Below, in pieces: positions 52,330 to 62,172 of a stretch of 64,000 nucleotides of DNA. A program made the translations under genes and the position numbers. The notes below the pieces were generated by a model, which had not been told where the DNA came from, made no database searches, and worked only from the letters and a program-made list of their open reading frames with translations. The stretch spans positions 124,001 to 188,000 of the forward strand of contig DIUY01000012.1 in NCBI GenBank assembly GCA_002422395.1. Reading direction: 5' to 3'. The DNA is from Methylococcaceae bacterium UBA6146. Lineage in GTDB: Bacteria; Pseudomonadota; Gammaproteobacteria; Methylococcales; Methylomonadaceae. How positions within the stretch are numbered: the stretch's first letter is position 1; every line of letters begins with the position of its first letter.

Positions 52330-54909
52330 ATGCGAATGGATAAATTAACCAGCAAATTTCAAGCCGCTTTAGCCGATGCCCAAAGTTTGGCATTGGGTAA
52401 AGACCATCAGTTTATAGAGCCAGTGCATGTCATGGTCGCCTTGCAGGATCAGGAAGGCGGCAGCATTAGGCCGTTACTCGCCCAAATCAATGTCAACACA
52501 CAGCAATTGCGTGCCGATTTGGTTAAGGAGCTGGCTCGGTTTGCCACCGTTAGCGGTTCCGGCGGCGATGTGCAAATCTCCAATGAATTGGCACGGTTGC
52601 TCAATTTAACCGATAAACTGGCGCAGAAGCGAAATGATAAGTTTATCTCCAGCGAACTGTTTTTATTAGCCGCACTTGAAGAAAAAGGTGTTTTACAAGA
52701 TCTGCTGAAAAAAGCGGGTGCCAGCAAACCGGCCATAGAAAAAGCGATTGATGCTATGCGCGGCGGTCAAGCCGTCGACGACCCCAACGCCGAAGATCAG
52801 CGCCAGGCATTGAATAAATACACAATCAATATCACCGAGCGAGCCGAACAAGGCAAACTTGATCCAGTCATTGGTCGGGACGATGAAATCCGCAGGACAA
52901 TTCAGGTGTTGCAACGCCGCACCAAAAATAATCCTGTGTTAATTGGTGAGCCGGGAGTAGGGAAGACCGCTATCGTTGAGGGTCTGGCGCAGCGTATCGT
53001 TAATGGCGAAGTGCCGGAAGGCATTAAGGGCAAACAGGTGTTGGCGCTGGATATGGCCGCATTGATTGCAGGCGCCAAGTTTCGCGGTGAATTTGAAGAA
53101 CGTTTGAAGGCCGTTTTAAATGATCTTGCCAAACAGGAAGGGCAGGTGATTTTATTTATTGATGAACTGCACACCATGGTCGGTGCCGGTAAGGCAGAAG
53201 GCGCGATGGATGCGGGCAATATGTTAAAACCTGCACTGGCGCGTGGCGAACTGCATTGCGTGGGCGCAACGACACTGGATGAGTATCGCAAATATGTTGA
53301 AAAGGATGCCGCATTGGAGCGTCGTTTCCAGAAAGTGCTGGTTGATGAGCCATCCGTTGAAGATACTATCGCTATTCTGCGCGGCTTGAAGGAAAAATAC
53401 GAAGTCCATCACGGCGTTGATATTACCGATCCGGCCATTATTGCGGCGGCGAATCTTTCTTATCGTTACATCGCTGACCGTCAGTTACCTGATAAGGCAA
53501 TTGATTTAATCGACGAAGCCGCCAGCCGCATCCGTATGGAAATGGATTCCAAACCGGAAGAAATGGATAAATTGTATAGACGTCTGATTCAATTAAAAAT
53601 TGAGCAAGTCGCACTGAAAAAAGAACAAGACGCAGCGTCCAAAAAACGCCTGGAAATTCTGGAAGAAGATATTGCCGAACTGGAAAAAGAATATTCGGAT
53701 CTGGAAGAAATCTGGAAAGCAGAAAAAGCTTCTCTGCAAGGCTCAGCATCGATTAAAGAAAAACTGGAACACGCCAAAACCGAACTGGAAGCGGCCAGCC
53801 GCGCCAACGACTTAAACCGTCAGGCCGAATTGCGCTACGGCATCATTCCTGAGCTGGAAAAGCAACTGAATCAGACGGTATCCGCTGAAGCACAAAAGAT
53901 GACTTTATTGCGCAACAAGGTGACTGAAGAGGAAATTGCCGAAGTGGTGTCGAAATGGACGGGCATTCCGGTATCCAAAATGATGGAAGGCGAGCGTGAA
54001 AAGCTGTTGCACATGGAAGAGCAATTAAGCAAACGCGTAGTCGGTCAGGAAGAGGCTCTGAAAGCGGTCAGTAATGCGATACGCCGCTCCAGAGCCGGGT
54101 TATCCGATCCGAATCGCCCCAACGGTTCATTTTTATTCTTAGGGCCTACCGGCGTCGGTAAAACGGAGCTGTGCAAAGCCCTTGCCGAGTTTTTGTTTGA
54201 TACCGTTGATGCGATGGTGCGTATTGATATGTCCGAATTCATGGAAAAACATTCGGTAGCGCGGTTGATCGGTGCGCCTCCTGGTTATGTCGGCTATGAG
54301 GAAGGCGGTTACTTAACCGAACTGGTCAGACGCAAGCCGTATTCGGTTATTCTGATGGATGAAATTGAAAAAGCCCATCCCGATGTGTTCAATATATTGT
54401 TGCAAGTGCTGGATGATGGCCGCTTGACCGATGGTCAAGGACGGACAGTTGACTTTCGTAACACCGTTATTGTCATGACTTCAAATTTAGGCTCTGATGT
54501 CATTCAGGAGCTGGCGGGCGAAGCGCTGTATCCGGTCATGAAAGCGGCGGTCATGGAGCGGGTCAGCCAGCATTTTCGGCCTGAGTTTATTAACCGTATT
54601 GACGAAGCGGTTGTGTTCCATCCCTTGGGCCGCGGTCAAATCCGGGCGATTTCTGGTATTCAGATCGAACACCTGTGCAAACGTCTGCAAGACCGTGAAA
54701 TCGGCTTTGAAATCACTGATGTGGCGCTGGATTTATTGGGCGAAGCGGGATTCGACCCAGTTTACGGCGCAAGGCCGATGAAACGGACGATACAACAGCA
54801 ACTTGAAAACCCGTTGGCACAGCAAATATTGTCGGGCGCATTTGTTGCCGGTGATGTGATTAAGGCCGATATTGGCGAGCATGGCGAGTTGGTTTTTTTG
54901 AAGGGTTAA
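52330..54909 (+). CDS. clpB: ATP-dependent disaggregase ClpB
   Basis: An 859-residue Hsp100 chaperone that pulls aggregated proteins apart together with DnaK. Domains in order: N-terminal Clp_N (1-145), AAA1 with Walker A GEPGVGKTA, the middle-domain coiled-coil (about 400-530), AAA2 with GPTGVGKTE and the pore loop GYVGYEEGG, and a C-terminal Clp_C domain. AAGG eight bases before 52330 supports that ATG; a second ATG two codons later is possible. The sigma-32 promoter just upstream shows heat-shock control. Length is standard. Confidence 0.97.
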   Translation: MRMDKLTSKFQAALADAQSLALGKDHQFIEPVHVMVALQDQEGGSIRPLLAQINVNTQQLRADLVKELARFATVSGSGGDVQISNELARLLNLTDKLAQKRNDKFISSELFLLAALEEKGVLQDLLKKAGASKPAIEKAIDAMRGGQAVDDPNAEDQRQALNKYTINITERAEQGKLDPVIGRDDEIRRTIQVLQRRTKNNPVLIGEPGVGKTAIVEGLAQRIVNGEVPEGIKGKQVLALDMAALIAGAKFRGEFEERLKAVLNDLAKQEGQVILFIDELHTMVGAGKAEGAMDAGNMLKPALARGELHCVGATTLDEYRKYVEKDAALERRFQKVLVDEPSVEDTIAILRGLKEKYEVHHGVDITDPAIIAAANLSYRYIADRQLPDKAIDLIDEAASRIRMEMDSKPEEMDKLYRRLIQLKIEQVALKKEQDAASKKRLEILEEDIAELEKEYSDLEEIWKAEKASLQGSASIKEKLEHAKTELEAASRANDLNRQAELRYGIIPELEKQLNQTVSAEAQKMTLLRNKVTEEEIAEVVSKWTGIPVSKMMEGEREKLLHMEEQLSKRVVGQEEALKAVSNAIRRSRAGLSDPNRPNGSFLFLGPTGVGKTELCKALAEFLFDTVDAMVRIDMSEFMEKHSVARLIGAPPGYVGYEEGGYLTELVRRKPYSVILMDEIEKAHPDVFNILLQVLDDGRLTDGQGRTVDFRNTVIVMTSNLGSDVIQELAGEALYPVMKAAVMERVSQHFRPEFINRIDEAVVFHPLGRGQIRAISGIQIEHLCKRLQDREIGFEITDVALDLLGEAGFDPVYGARPMKRTIQQQLENPLAQQILSGAFVAGDVIKADIGEHGELVFLKG

Positions 54910-55080
54910 TAAGGGCAGATAACTTCCCCAAAGCCGATTGTTCGCAAGGAGCAAAAAACATATTTTTTGGGAAGTGGCTCTGCCACAGCGGTTTGGACTG
55001 GCAGTCGTGCCGTTTTCAGTGGGGTGGGTGAAGCAAAAACATCTGGTTTGGCATGAACGGCTTAAGTCAGCTTCTGCCAT

Positions 55081-55689
55081 TTAATCCGGCTTCGCGCCCC
55101 ATTTCTGCCGCAGTTGTTGTTTGTTTAGCGCTAGCCACTGAATGGCGACAATAGGAAGCGCCGATTCTATTTCGTGGTTTTCCAGCATACGGTAGGCTTG
55201 CGCAAAATCGACTGCGTGCACCAAAATATCTTCATCTTCATGATCTAGCCCATAAACGCCACCGACGCCGGTGCTGTCTATTTTTCCGCAAAATAAGGTC
55301 AGCCATTCGGCGGAGCTGCCGGGGGTCGTATAAAACCGGCTAATCTCATGTAATGCCTGTACGGCACAGCCTGCCTCTTCGAGTGATTCACGGATGGCCA
55401 CTTCTTCAGCGGTTTCACCGGCTTCGATTGCGCCGGCAACAATTTCCACTAGCCAGGCCCGCTCAGGCCGTGCAATGGCGCCAATCCGGAATTGTTCAAT
55501 CAGCACGACTTTATCGGCATGGGGGTCATATAGCAACACGCCCACGCAATCGCCCCGAATAAGCCGTTCGCGGCTTATCTCGGCGCTCTGCCCCCCGGCG
55601 AACAAACTGTGCCTAAGCCGATATTTTTCTAGCCGAAAAAACCCCTGATAAGCGATTTCTTTGTGCAGGATCTCAAATTTTTTGTTCAT
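55081..55689 (-). CDS. nudF: ADP-ribose pyrophosphatase (Nudix)
   Basis: A 202-residue Nudix hydrolase that splits ADP-ribose to AMP and ribose 5-phosphate. The Nudix box GX5EX7REUXEEXGU is intact (GAIEAGETAEEVAIRESLEEAGC region, with REXXEE). The N-terminus (ERLIRGDCVGVLLYD) and FYTTPGSSAEWLTLFCGKID are family features. It lies 60 bases after the NUC1 nuclease gene on the same strand and may end the transcript that begins at sucA. Confidence 0.93.
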   Translation of the reverse strand: MNKKFEILHKEIAYQGFFRLEKYRLRHSLFAGGQSAEISRERLIRGDCVGVLLYDPHADKVVLIEQFRIGAIARPERAWLVEIVAGAIEAGETAEEVAIRESLEEAGCAVQALHEISRFYTTPGSSAEWLTLFCGKIDSTGVGGVYGLDHEDEDILVHAVDFAQAYRMLENHEIESALPIVAIQWLALNKQQLRQKWGAKPD

Positions 55690-55749
55690 GATGGGGCAAT
55701 GGCAACTTTAATATTAGGGGCGGATGAAGCGAGCGTGTGAACTGCGCGG

Positions 55750-56643
55750 TCAATAACGTGCAGGTAAGCGGGCGACTTGCTGTAATTGCCAGGGATTACC
55801 ATCGACAGCCGCTTCTAGACGGTTTTCAATGTCATCATCTAGTTTATAAAAAAAATCCAAGCCGGTTTTGCGTTCAATGGTGTCAATAGAAGTTAAAAAT
55901 TGGTCTAGCGGCTCTTTGCCTTGGACATTTTGTGGCACCAAAAAAGCCAAGGTATAAAAAGTTCCGGGGCTAGGTTCGGTCATATAAATTTTATAAAAGG
56001 CGTCAGGGATTTCTACCGAGCTTGTTGTTTTTAAGCGTTCTATCTGATCATCAAACACTGGGCCAGTCACTACCCACACTTGGCCAAACTGGTGGGCAAA
56101 ATGGTCAATTTCCACGCTTTCCAAACGTTGCCACCATTTTTGATTGAGGTGGGCTTTTTGTGGCGAGATATTAGTCATCAAAAAACTGTCCGCTTGTGCT
56201 GCTGCGCCATATAAGCGGCTCATCGCGTAATTGGGCGCCAGATGCCCACGGTCATAACCGCTGCCCGTATAACTCTCATGGGTGACCCTGTTCAGCCCGC
56301 GCCAGTCGGCGGAAAAGTGGCTGGGGCGGTGTAAATTAGGCGCTGTTTCGGAGACCGGATGCAGTTTATACATGACCCATAGTGGGTTGCCGCGTAAATC
56401 TGAGTAGCCCAAGATAAAGCCATCGTTGCGCAATACCCTGAACCAGCTGGTCAACTGATGCCAGTCGGCGGTTTGCGGCACGCCCTGAAAAGCCATTGCC
56501 GGACGGGCGATTTGGTATTCATAACCATACCAACCACCTGCGGCGAGGAGCGCTAAGAGCATTGCTATTGGATTGCGCCAGGCCAGCTGTGCCAAAGCAA
56601 AAAGCAAAAGCAGGTTGTTGGCGGTTTGTTTGGTGCGTCTCAT
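55750..56643 (-). CDS. Membrane-anchored DNA/RNA non-specific endonuclease (NUC1/EndoG family)
   Basis: A 297-residue nuclease. An N-terminal hydrophobic stretch (LAWRNPIAMLLALLAAGGW) predicts a membrane anchor or signal with the domain outside. The catalytic motif DRGH is in GYDRGHLAPNYAM, and the metal-binding Asn lies in TNISPQKAHLNQKWW. Family members cleave DNA and RNA without sequence preference. It starts 18 bases after lpd; close spacing suggests the same transcript, but I know of no functional link. Confidence 0.9.
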   Translation of the reverse strand: MRRTKQTANNLLLLFALAQLAWRNPIAMLLALLAAGGWYGYEYQIARPAMAFQGVPQTADWHQLTSWFRVLRNDGFILGYSDLRGNPLWVMYKLHPVSETAPNLHRPSHFSADWRGLNRVTHESYTGSGYDRGHLAPNYAMSRLYGAAAQADSFLMTNISPQKAHLNQKWWQRLESVEIDHFAHQFGQVWVVTGPVFDDQIERLKTTSSVEIPDAFYKIYMTEPSPGTFYTLAFLVPQNVQGKEPLDQFLTSIDTIERKTGLDFFYKLDDDIENRLEAAVDGNPWQLQQVARLPARY

Positions 56644-56661
56644 GGCGGTGGTGCCTTGTTT

Positions 56662-58101
56662 TTAGTCTGGCACGGGCATGGTTTTTTTCTTAAGCACAAG
56701 TGCGGCTTCGTGCATGGTTTCTGACAGGGTAGGGTGGGCGTGGATAGTTCTGGCCAGGTCTTCACTGCTGGCTGAAAATTCCATGGCCAATACGGCTTCG
56801 GCAATGAGTTCCGAAGCGCGGTCACCAATGATATGCACACCCAGGATCTTGTCAGTGTCGGCATGGGCAATTATTTTCACTAAGCCCTCAGTTTTACCGA
56901 TGGCTTGGGCGCGGGCAATGGCATTGAACGGGAAAGTGCCTATTTTAATGGTTTCGCCCATGGCTTTTAAGGCTTGTTCAGTTTGGCCTACCCAGGCAAT
57001 TTCCGGGTCAGTATAAATGACGCTTGGGATAGTGTCGTAATTGATCGTGCTGCGCAGGCCGGCAATTTGTTCGGCGACAAACACACCTTCTTCTATGCCC
57101 TTGTGTGCGAGCATCGGGCCTAACAGCGTCAAATCGCCGATAGCATAAATGCCGGGTAGGTTGGTGCGGCAATTTTCGTCAACATGGACATAGCCGTTTT
57201 CATCAAGCAGTAAATTGGCCTCGGGGGCGGCGAGATTTTCAGTGTTAGGTTTGCGTCCTGATGCAACAATTAGTTTGTCGGCCCGTAACGAGTGGATGCC
57301 TTCTTGATCCTGATACTCGACAGTAACTTTTTTGTTGCCTTTTTTTGCGGCAATGACCCGTGCGCCCAAACGTAAGTCCAGCCCTTGTTTGCTGTATATC
57401 CGGTAAGCTTCCAAAGCAATCTGGTGGTCAGGCAAGGATAAGAAGTTTTCTTGGGCATCCAACAAAATGACCTCTGAACCTAGCCGGTTCCAGATGGCGG
57501 CCAGCTCAAGGCCGATGACGCCTGCACCTATAATGGCCAGTTTTTTGGGTAAGACATCAAGATTTAATGCTGCGAAAGAGTCAATAATGATGTCTTTGTC
57601 AACCTTTGCATAAGGCAGTTCAATAGGTGAAGAACCGGTTGCCAAGATAATGTGGGGGGCTTGGATAGTTGATGGGGCGGCGCCGTCGGTCGGTGCTAGC
57701 GCGATTTCGTGGGCATTAAGGAGTTTGCCTTTGGCGTGGATAAGGTCAACGTGGTGTTTGGTAAAAAGCTCGGCAATTTTATGGCTGAGTGTGTCGATGA
57801 TGCGGTCTTTGCGCTGGATCATCCGGGGTATATCAGCGGAAATGGCTTCGGCATGGATGCCGTGCCCGTTTATTTCATGCTGTAGCGCATGAAAAATTTT
57901 CGCGGATTCCAGCAAGGTGAGGGAGGCTACGCAGCCGGCATTCAGGTGCGCACCACCTAGGTTAAGCTGGCCTTGGCTATTGCGCCAGTTGTCCACACAA
58001 GCGGTTTTTAAGCCAAGTTGGGCGCAGCGTATGGCGCTGGAATAGCCCGCAGGCCCGGCGCCGATAACGATGGCATCATACTGAGCGGATTTTTTTTTCA
58101 T
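56662..58101 (-). CDS. lpd: Dihydrolipoyl dehydrogenase (E3) lacking the first catalytic Cys
   Basis: A 479-residue flavoprotein of the dihydrolipoyl dehydrogenase family, which reoxidises lipoamide in the 2-oxoglutarate dehydrogenase complex. FAD motif VIGAGPAGYSSA, NAD motif IGAGVIGLELAA, second FAD motif YAIGDL, and the C-terminal HPTLSE with the active-site His are intact. The redox site is not: GGTCLNVGCIPSK of relatives reads GGAHLNAGCVASL (His52, Cys57). So one Cys of the disulfide pair is missing, and the PSK that follows is changed as well. The ATG at 58101 fits; a longer frame from 58143 would overlap sucB. It starts two bases after sucB. The protein may use another chemistry or be inactive. 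See findings. Confidence 0.93.
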   Translation of the reverse strand: MKKKSAQYDAIVIGAGPAGYSSAIRCAQLGLKTACVDNWRNSQGQLNLGGAHLNAGCVASLTLLESAKIFHALQHEINGHGIHAEAISADIPRMIQRKDRIIDTLSHKIAELFTKHHVDLIHAKGKLLNAHEIALAPTDGAAPSTIQAPHIILATGSSPIELPYAKVDKDIIIDSFAALNLDVLPKKLAIIGAGVIGLELAAIWNRLGSEVILLDAQENFLSLPDHQIALEAYRIYSKQGLDLRLGARVIAAKKGNKKVTVEYQDQEGIHSLRADKLIVASGRKPNTENLAAPEANLLLDENGYVHVDENCRTNLPGIYAIGDLTLLGPMLAHKGIEEGVFVAEQIAGLRSTINYDTIPSVIYTDPEIAWVGQTEQALKAMGETIKIGTFPFNAIARAQAIGKTEGLVKIIAHADTDKILGVHIIGDRASELIAEAVLAMEFSASSEDLARTIHAHPTLSETMHEAALVLKKKTMPVPD

Positions 58102-58103
58102 GA

Positions 58104-59333
58104 TTAAATGTTCAGAAGTAGGTGGGCGGGCGCTTCCAGGCATTCTTTTATGGTGACTAAAAATTGCACCGCTTCACGGCCATCAACTAGGCGGTGATCG
58201 TAAGATAATGCCAAATACATGATGGGGCGGATAACAATCTGGCCGTTTTCGACGACTGGGCGTTCTTTAATGGCGTGCATGCCTAAAATGGCGCATTGCG
58301 GAGGGTTAAGGATGGGGGTGGATAGCATGGAGCCGAACACGCCGCCGTTGGTGATCGTAAAAGTTCCGCCTTGTAAGTCGCTGTAGCTTAAGGTGCCGGC
58401 GCGGGCTTTTTCGCCGTAATCGGCAATGCTTTTTTCAATGCCGGCAAAGTCGAGCTGGTCGGCATCGTGCAATACAGGGACAATCAGGCCGCGCGGGGTG
58501 CTGACGGCGATGCCTAAATCGTAATAGCCGTGGTAAATAATGTCGCTGTCATCAATCGAGGCGTTAATGGCCGGAAATTTTTTCAGGGCTTCAATTGACG
58601 CTTTGACAAAAAACGACATAAAACCCAGTTTGACAGCGTGTTTTTGCTCAAAGCGAGTTTTGTATTGGTTGCGCAGATCAATGACATTCTGCATGTTGAC
58701 TTCGTTGAACGTGGTTAACATGGCGGCGTTTTGTTGCGCTTGTAACAAGCGCTCGGCGACTTTTGCCCGTAAGCGGGTCATTGCCACCCGTTGTTCGGGG
58801 CGTAAGTTAGATGCGGGTGCGCTCGTGATTGCGGTCTGTTTAATAGGTTCTGGCGTCAATTCAGGCTTGGTTTCGGCAACCTTAGCCACGGGCATTGACA
58901 CTGGCGCGGGGGGTTCAGGTTTTTTTTGAAGATGCTCCAAGACATCGGTTTTGGTCAGGCGGCCACTTTTTCCGGTGCCGGTTATGTCGCTGGGGTCTAA
59001 GGTGTTTTCATTAATTAACCGGCGCACAGAGGGGCTGAGCGGAATTTCTGAAGGCTTAGGCTCGTCCGCAGCAACTTTGGCAGGGGCTTGGTCGGTTGCT
59101 GAGGCCAGCACGGCCAGCACTTCCCCACCGGTCACAACAGCGCCGTCTGACTTTAGTATTTGGCTGAGTATGCCCGCTTCGGAGGCGGTGACTTCGAGCA
59201 CCACTTTGTCAGTTTCAAGGTCAACCAGATGTTCGTTTTTGTTAATGCTGTCGCCAACCTGTTTGTGCCAAGTAATAAGAGTCGCATCGGCAACAGATTC
59301 GGGTAGGGTGGGGACTAGGACTTCAATGCTCAT
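58104..59333 (-). CDS. sucB: 2-oxoglutarate dehydrogenase E2 (dihydrolipoyl succinyltransferase)
   Basis: A 409-residue E2 subunit. One N-terminal lipoyl domain (about 1-77) has the lipoylated Lys in LETDKVVLEV. An Ala/Pro-rich linker and a peripheral-subunit-binding domain (PSVRRLINENTLDPSDI) follow. The catalytic domain ends SYDHRLVDGREAV with the active His and Asp. The start at 59333 matches the family N-terminus (MSIEVLVPTLPES) and lies one base after the sucA stop. The usual partner, lpd, follows. Confidence 0.96.
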   Translation of the reverse strand: MSIEVLVPTLPESVADATLITWHKQVGDSINKNEHLVDLETDKVVLEVTASEAGILSQILKSDGAVVTGGEVLAVLASATDQAPAKVAADEPKPSEIPLSPSVRRLINENTLDPSDITGTGKSGRLTKTDVLEHLQKKPEPPAPVSMPVAKVAETKPELTPEPIKQTAITSAPASNLRPEQRVAMTRLRAKVAERLLQAQQNAAMLTTFNEVNMQNVIDLRNQYKTRFEQKHAVKLGFMSFFVKASIEALKKFPAINASIDDSDIIYHGYYDLGIAVSTPRGLIVPVLHDADQLDFAGIEKSIADYGEKARAGTLSYSDLQGGTFTITNGGVFGSMLSTPILNPPQCAILGMHAIKERPVVENGQIVIRPIMYLALSYDHRLVDGREAVQFLVTIKECLEAPAHLLLNI

Positions 59334-59334
59334 G

Positions 59335-62172
59335 TTATTTTCCTGACGGGTTTTCTGTGGGTTTGCCGTAAAGGGCGGAATGGACAACGGCTTTTTGTTG
59401 GTCTATATGGACGTGGAAATTACCGACCGCAGGTGAGGCGGAGGGTTCGCGGCCCGCATAAGTCACTTTGATAGAGGGCGGCATATTATCGTAAAAATGG
59501 TGGTTGGAGTTATACCATGCACCTTGATTTTTAGGCTCTTCCTGACACCAGACAAATTCCTGTAAATGTGGATATTTGGCTATTTCTGCTTTAAACAATT
59601 CAATAGGGAATGGATAAAGCTGTTCGATACGGGCAATGGCGACGTGTTTAAGGTCGGCTTCGCGGCGGGCTTCGAGCAAGTCGTAATAGACTTTGCCTGC
59701 ACATAGCACAAGGCGGGTCACTTTTTTGGCATTGATGTTGTCTTGCTCGCTTATGATCGGCAAAAAGTGGCCATTAGTCAGATCTTCAAGGGTGGAAACC
59801 GCCAGTTTATGGCGCAATAAGCTTTTGGGGCTCATGACGATTAGCGGTTTGCGGTAAGGGCGTAATAATTGGCGGCGTAGCAGGTGGAATATTTGCGCCG
59901 GTGTGGTCGGATAACACACCTGCATGTTGTGTTCCGCGCACAGTTGCAGATAACGCTCCAGCCGGGCGGATGAGTGTTCGGGGCCTTGGCCTTCAAAACC
60001 ATGCGGCAGCAGCATCACCAGTCCGCATAAACGGCCCCATTTGGTTTCGCCTGAACTGATGAACTGATCGATGACGACTTGTGCGCCATTGGCAAAGTCG
60101 CCGAACTGGGCTTCCCAGATGACGAGGGTGTTTGGGGTTGTTGTGCTATAGCCATATTCAAAACCTAACACGCCCGCCTCAGACAACAAGGAGTCAAAAA
60201 TTTGCGTCCGCCCTTGATTTTTGTCGAGATGCTTAAGTGGGGTATGGGTTTTGTTGTTGATTTGGTTGTGCAGCACTGCATGGCGATGCACGAATGTGCC
60301 CCGGCCTACGTCTTGACCGGTTAAGCGGATGTTATATTTTTCCATAAGGAGCGTGGCGTAAGCCATATTTTCGGCAAAGCCCCAATCCAAAGGCATTGCG
60401 CCCGCCGCCATTTTACGGCGGTTCTCCATGACTTTTGCGACCCTAGGATGCAGTTCAAAACCCACAGGCAAACGGAGCATCCGGTCGTTGCAAAAGCGCA
60501 GATGGTCCAACGAAACGGCGGTGTTGCAAGGCATGTCCCAGTGGGTGTTAAGATACTGGATCCATTGGGTGGTGTACGAATAATTGGCATTGGTCAATAC
60601 CGGTCTGGAGACAATCTGTCCGGCATCCAGCAGTTTTTGGTAATCCTGTTCTAGGGCCGCCGTTTGGGCAGCCGTAATAATGCCTTCATTAATCAGTTTT
60701 TCAGCGTAAATTTTTCGCGTGGTCGGGCGGTTGCGGATTTTTTTGTACATGGTCGGCTGGGTGGCCGCCGGTTCGTCCGCTTCGTTATGCCCTAAGCGGC
60801 GGTAACAGATCAAGTCGATGACAACATCTTTTTTAAAGGTCATGCGGTAATCAACCGCAAGCTTGGTGACGAAGATGACGGCTTCAGGATCATCGCCATT
60901 GACATGAAAAACCGGCGCTTGGATCATTTTGGCGACATCGGTGCAATAAAGCGTCGAGCGGGCATCCTGCGGATTGCTGGTGGTGAAGCCGATCTGGTTG
61001 TTGATGACGATATGGATAGTCCCGCCCGTTGAAAACGCACGGGTCTGCGACATATTTAATGTTTCCATGACGATGCCTTGTCCTGAAAATGCGGCGTCGC
61101 CATGAATCAATACCGGAATCACAGTGCTTTTGCCATGTTGGGCGGCACGGTCTTGACGTGCCTTGACCGAGCCTTCGACCACCGGATTGATGATTTCCAG
61201 ATGTGATGGGTTAAAGGCCAATGCCAAATGCACGGGGCCGCCCGGAGTGTCAAGGTCTGATGAAAAGCCTAGGTGGTATTTGACATCGCCGGAGCTGACG
61301 CCCGGGGATGGCTGGAACATGCCGGCAAATTCATCGAACAGGCTGGCTGGGCTTTTGCCTAAAATATTGATCAACACATTCAAACGCCCGCGATGCGCCA
61401 TGCCGATAACGATCTCTTTGACGCCTTTTGCACCGGCACGCTGGATAAGTTCATCCAATATAGGTATTAAGGACTCGCCCCCCTCCAAGGAAAAGCGTTT
61501 CTGCCCGACAAATTTATTTTGCAGATGGGTTTCTATACCTTCTGCCGCGGTTAATAGTTTGAGTGTCCAGTGCTTTTTCTCAGGTTCCAGCGTTAAACCC
61601 GCTTTAGAGCTTTCCAAACGGTTGATGAGCCAGCGGCGGATTTCGGTGTCATGAATGTGCATGTATTCGGAGCCGATACTGCCACAGTAAATCTCTTTTA
61701 AGTTGGCAATGATGCTGCGTAGCGGCAAGCGCTCAAAACCATACAGTGCGCCGCTGTCAAATAACGTGTCCATATCGGGTTCGGAAAGGCCGTAATAAGA
61801 CGGTTCCATATCCAAGGGTTGGCGCGTGGTTTTGCCAAGCGGGTTATTGTTGGCGATTTGATGGCCACGAACCCGATAATGGTTAATAAGCCTGGCCACT
61901 GCGGACTGTTTTTTTACGCTTTCTTCAGTAAAGCCCTGTAATTGCGCCAGGCGGCTCTGGGATTTAAGCGCCAGCTCGGCAAAACGTTCGACGATGGGGC
62001 TATGTGGTGTTTCAAGGGTGGTGCTGTGGTGAATGGACTTGAAATGCTCTTGCCAACTGGGCCCGACGGATTCAGGGTCGTTCAGGAATTGTTCATAGAG
62101 GCTTTCGATAAAACTGGCATTGCTGCCATACAGGGCGGACGAATCTTGAAAATGTTTAAGCAGTTTACTCAT
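59335..62172 (-). CDS. sucA: 2-oxoglutarate dehydrogenase E1
   Basis: A 945-residue thiamine-diphosphate enzyme that decarboxylates 2-oxoglutarate and passes succinyl to the lipoyl group of SucB. Motifs: N-terminal LLKHFQDSSALYGSNASFIESLYEQF helix (partner binding), VRGHQIANNNPLG, GMAHRGRLNVL, the ThDP site HGDAAFSGQGIV and NNQIGFTTSNP, and LPHGFEGQGPEHSS. First gene of the operon sucA-sucB-lpd. Type I methanotrophs long were thought to lack this enzyme's activity; the gene itself is intact here. The promoter region is the 429-base gap shared with adk. Confidence 0.96.
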   Translation of the reverse strand: MSKLLKHFQDSSALYGSNASFIESLYEQFLNDPESVGPSWQEHFKSIHHSTTLETPHSPIVERFAELALKSQSRLAQLQGFTEESVKKQSAVARLINHYRVRGHQIANNNPLGKTTRQPLDMEPSYYGLSEPDMDTLFDSGALYGFERLPLRSIIANLKEIYCGSIGSEYMHIHDTEIRRWLINRLESSKAGLTLEPEKKHWTLKLLTAAEGIETHLQNKFVGQKRFSLEGGESLIPILDELIQRAGAKGVKEIVIGMAHRGRLNVLINILGKSPASLFDEFAGMFQPSPGVSSGDVKYHLGFSSDLDTPGGPVHLALAFNPSHLEIINPVVEGSVKARQDRAAQHGKSTVIPVLIHGDAAFSGQGIVMETLNMSQTRAFSTGGTIHIVINNQIGFTTSNPQDARSTLYCTDVAKMIQAPVFHVNGDDPEAVIFVTKLAVDYRMTFKKDVVIDLICYRRLGHNEADEPAATQPTMYKKIRNRPTTRKIYAEKLINEGIITAAQTAALEQDYQKLLDAGQIVSRPVLTNANYSYTTQWIQYLNTHWDMPCNTAVSLDHLRFCNDRMLRLPVGFELHPRVAKVMENRRKMAAGAMPLDWGFAENMAYATLLMEKYNIRLTGQDVGRGTFVHRHAVLHNQINNKTHTPLKHLDKNQGRTQIFDSLLSEAGVLGFEYGYSTTTPNTLVIWEAQFGDFANGAQVVIDQFISSGETKWGRLCGLVMLLPHGFEGQGPEHSSARLERYLQLCAEHNMQVCYPTTPAQIFHLLRRQLLRPYRKPLIVMSPKSLLRHKLAVSTLEDLTNGHFLPIISEQDNINAKKVTRLVLCAGKVYYDLLEARREADLKHVAIARIEQLYPFPIELFKAEIAKYPHLQEFVWCQEEPKNQGAWYNSNHHFYDNMPPSIKVTYAGREPSASPAVGNFHVHIDQQKAVVHSALYGKPTENPSGK

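Noticed and set aside
54943..54978. Possible fourth copy of the dispersed repeat (GGAGCAAAAAACATATTTTTTGG)
   Set aside because: Only the A-run/T-run centre is similar. The conserved flanks (GGTAATGATATTTTGGA, CATTTGAATGTT) are missing, so it is probably a chance hairpin after clpB.
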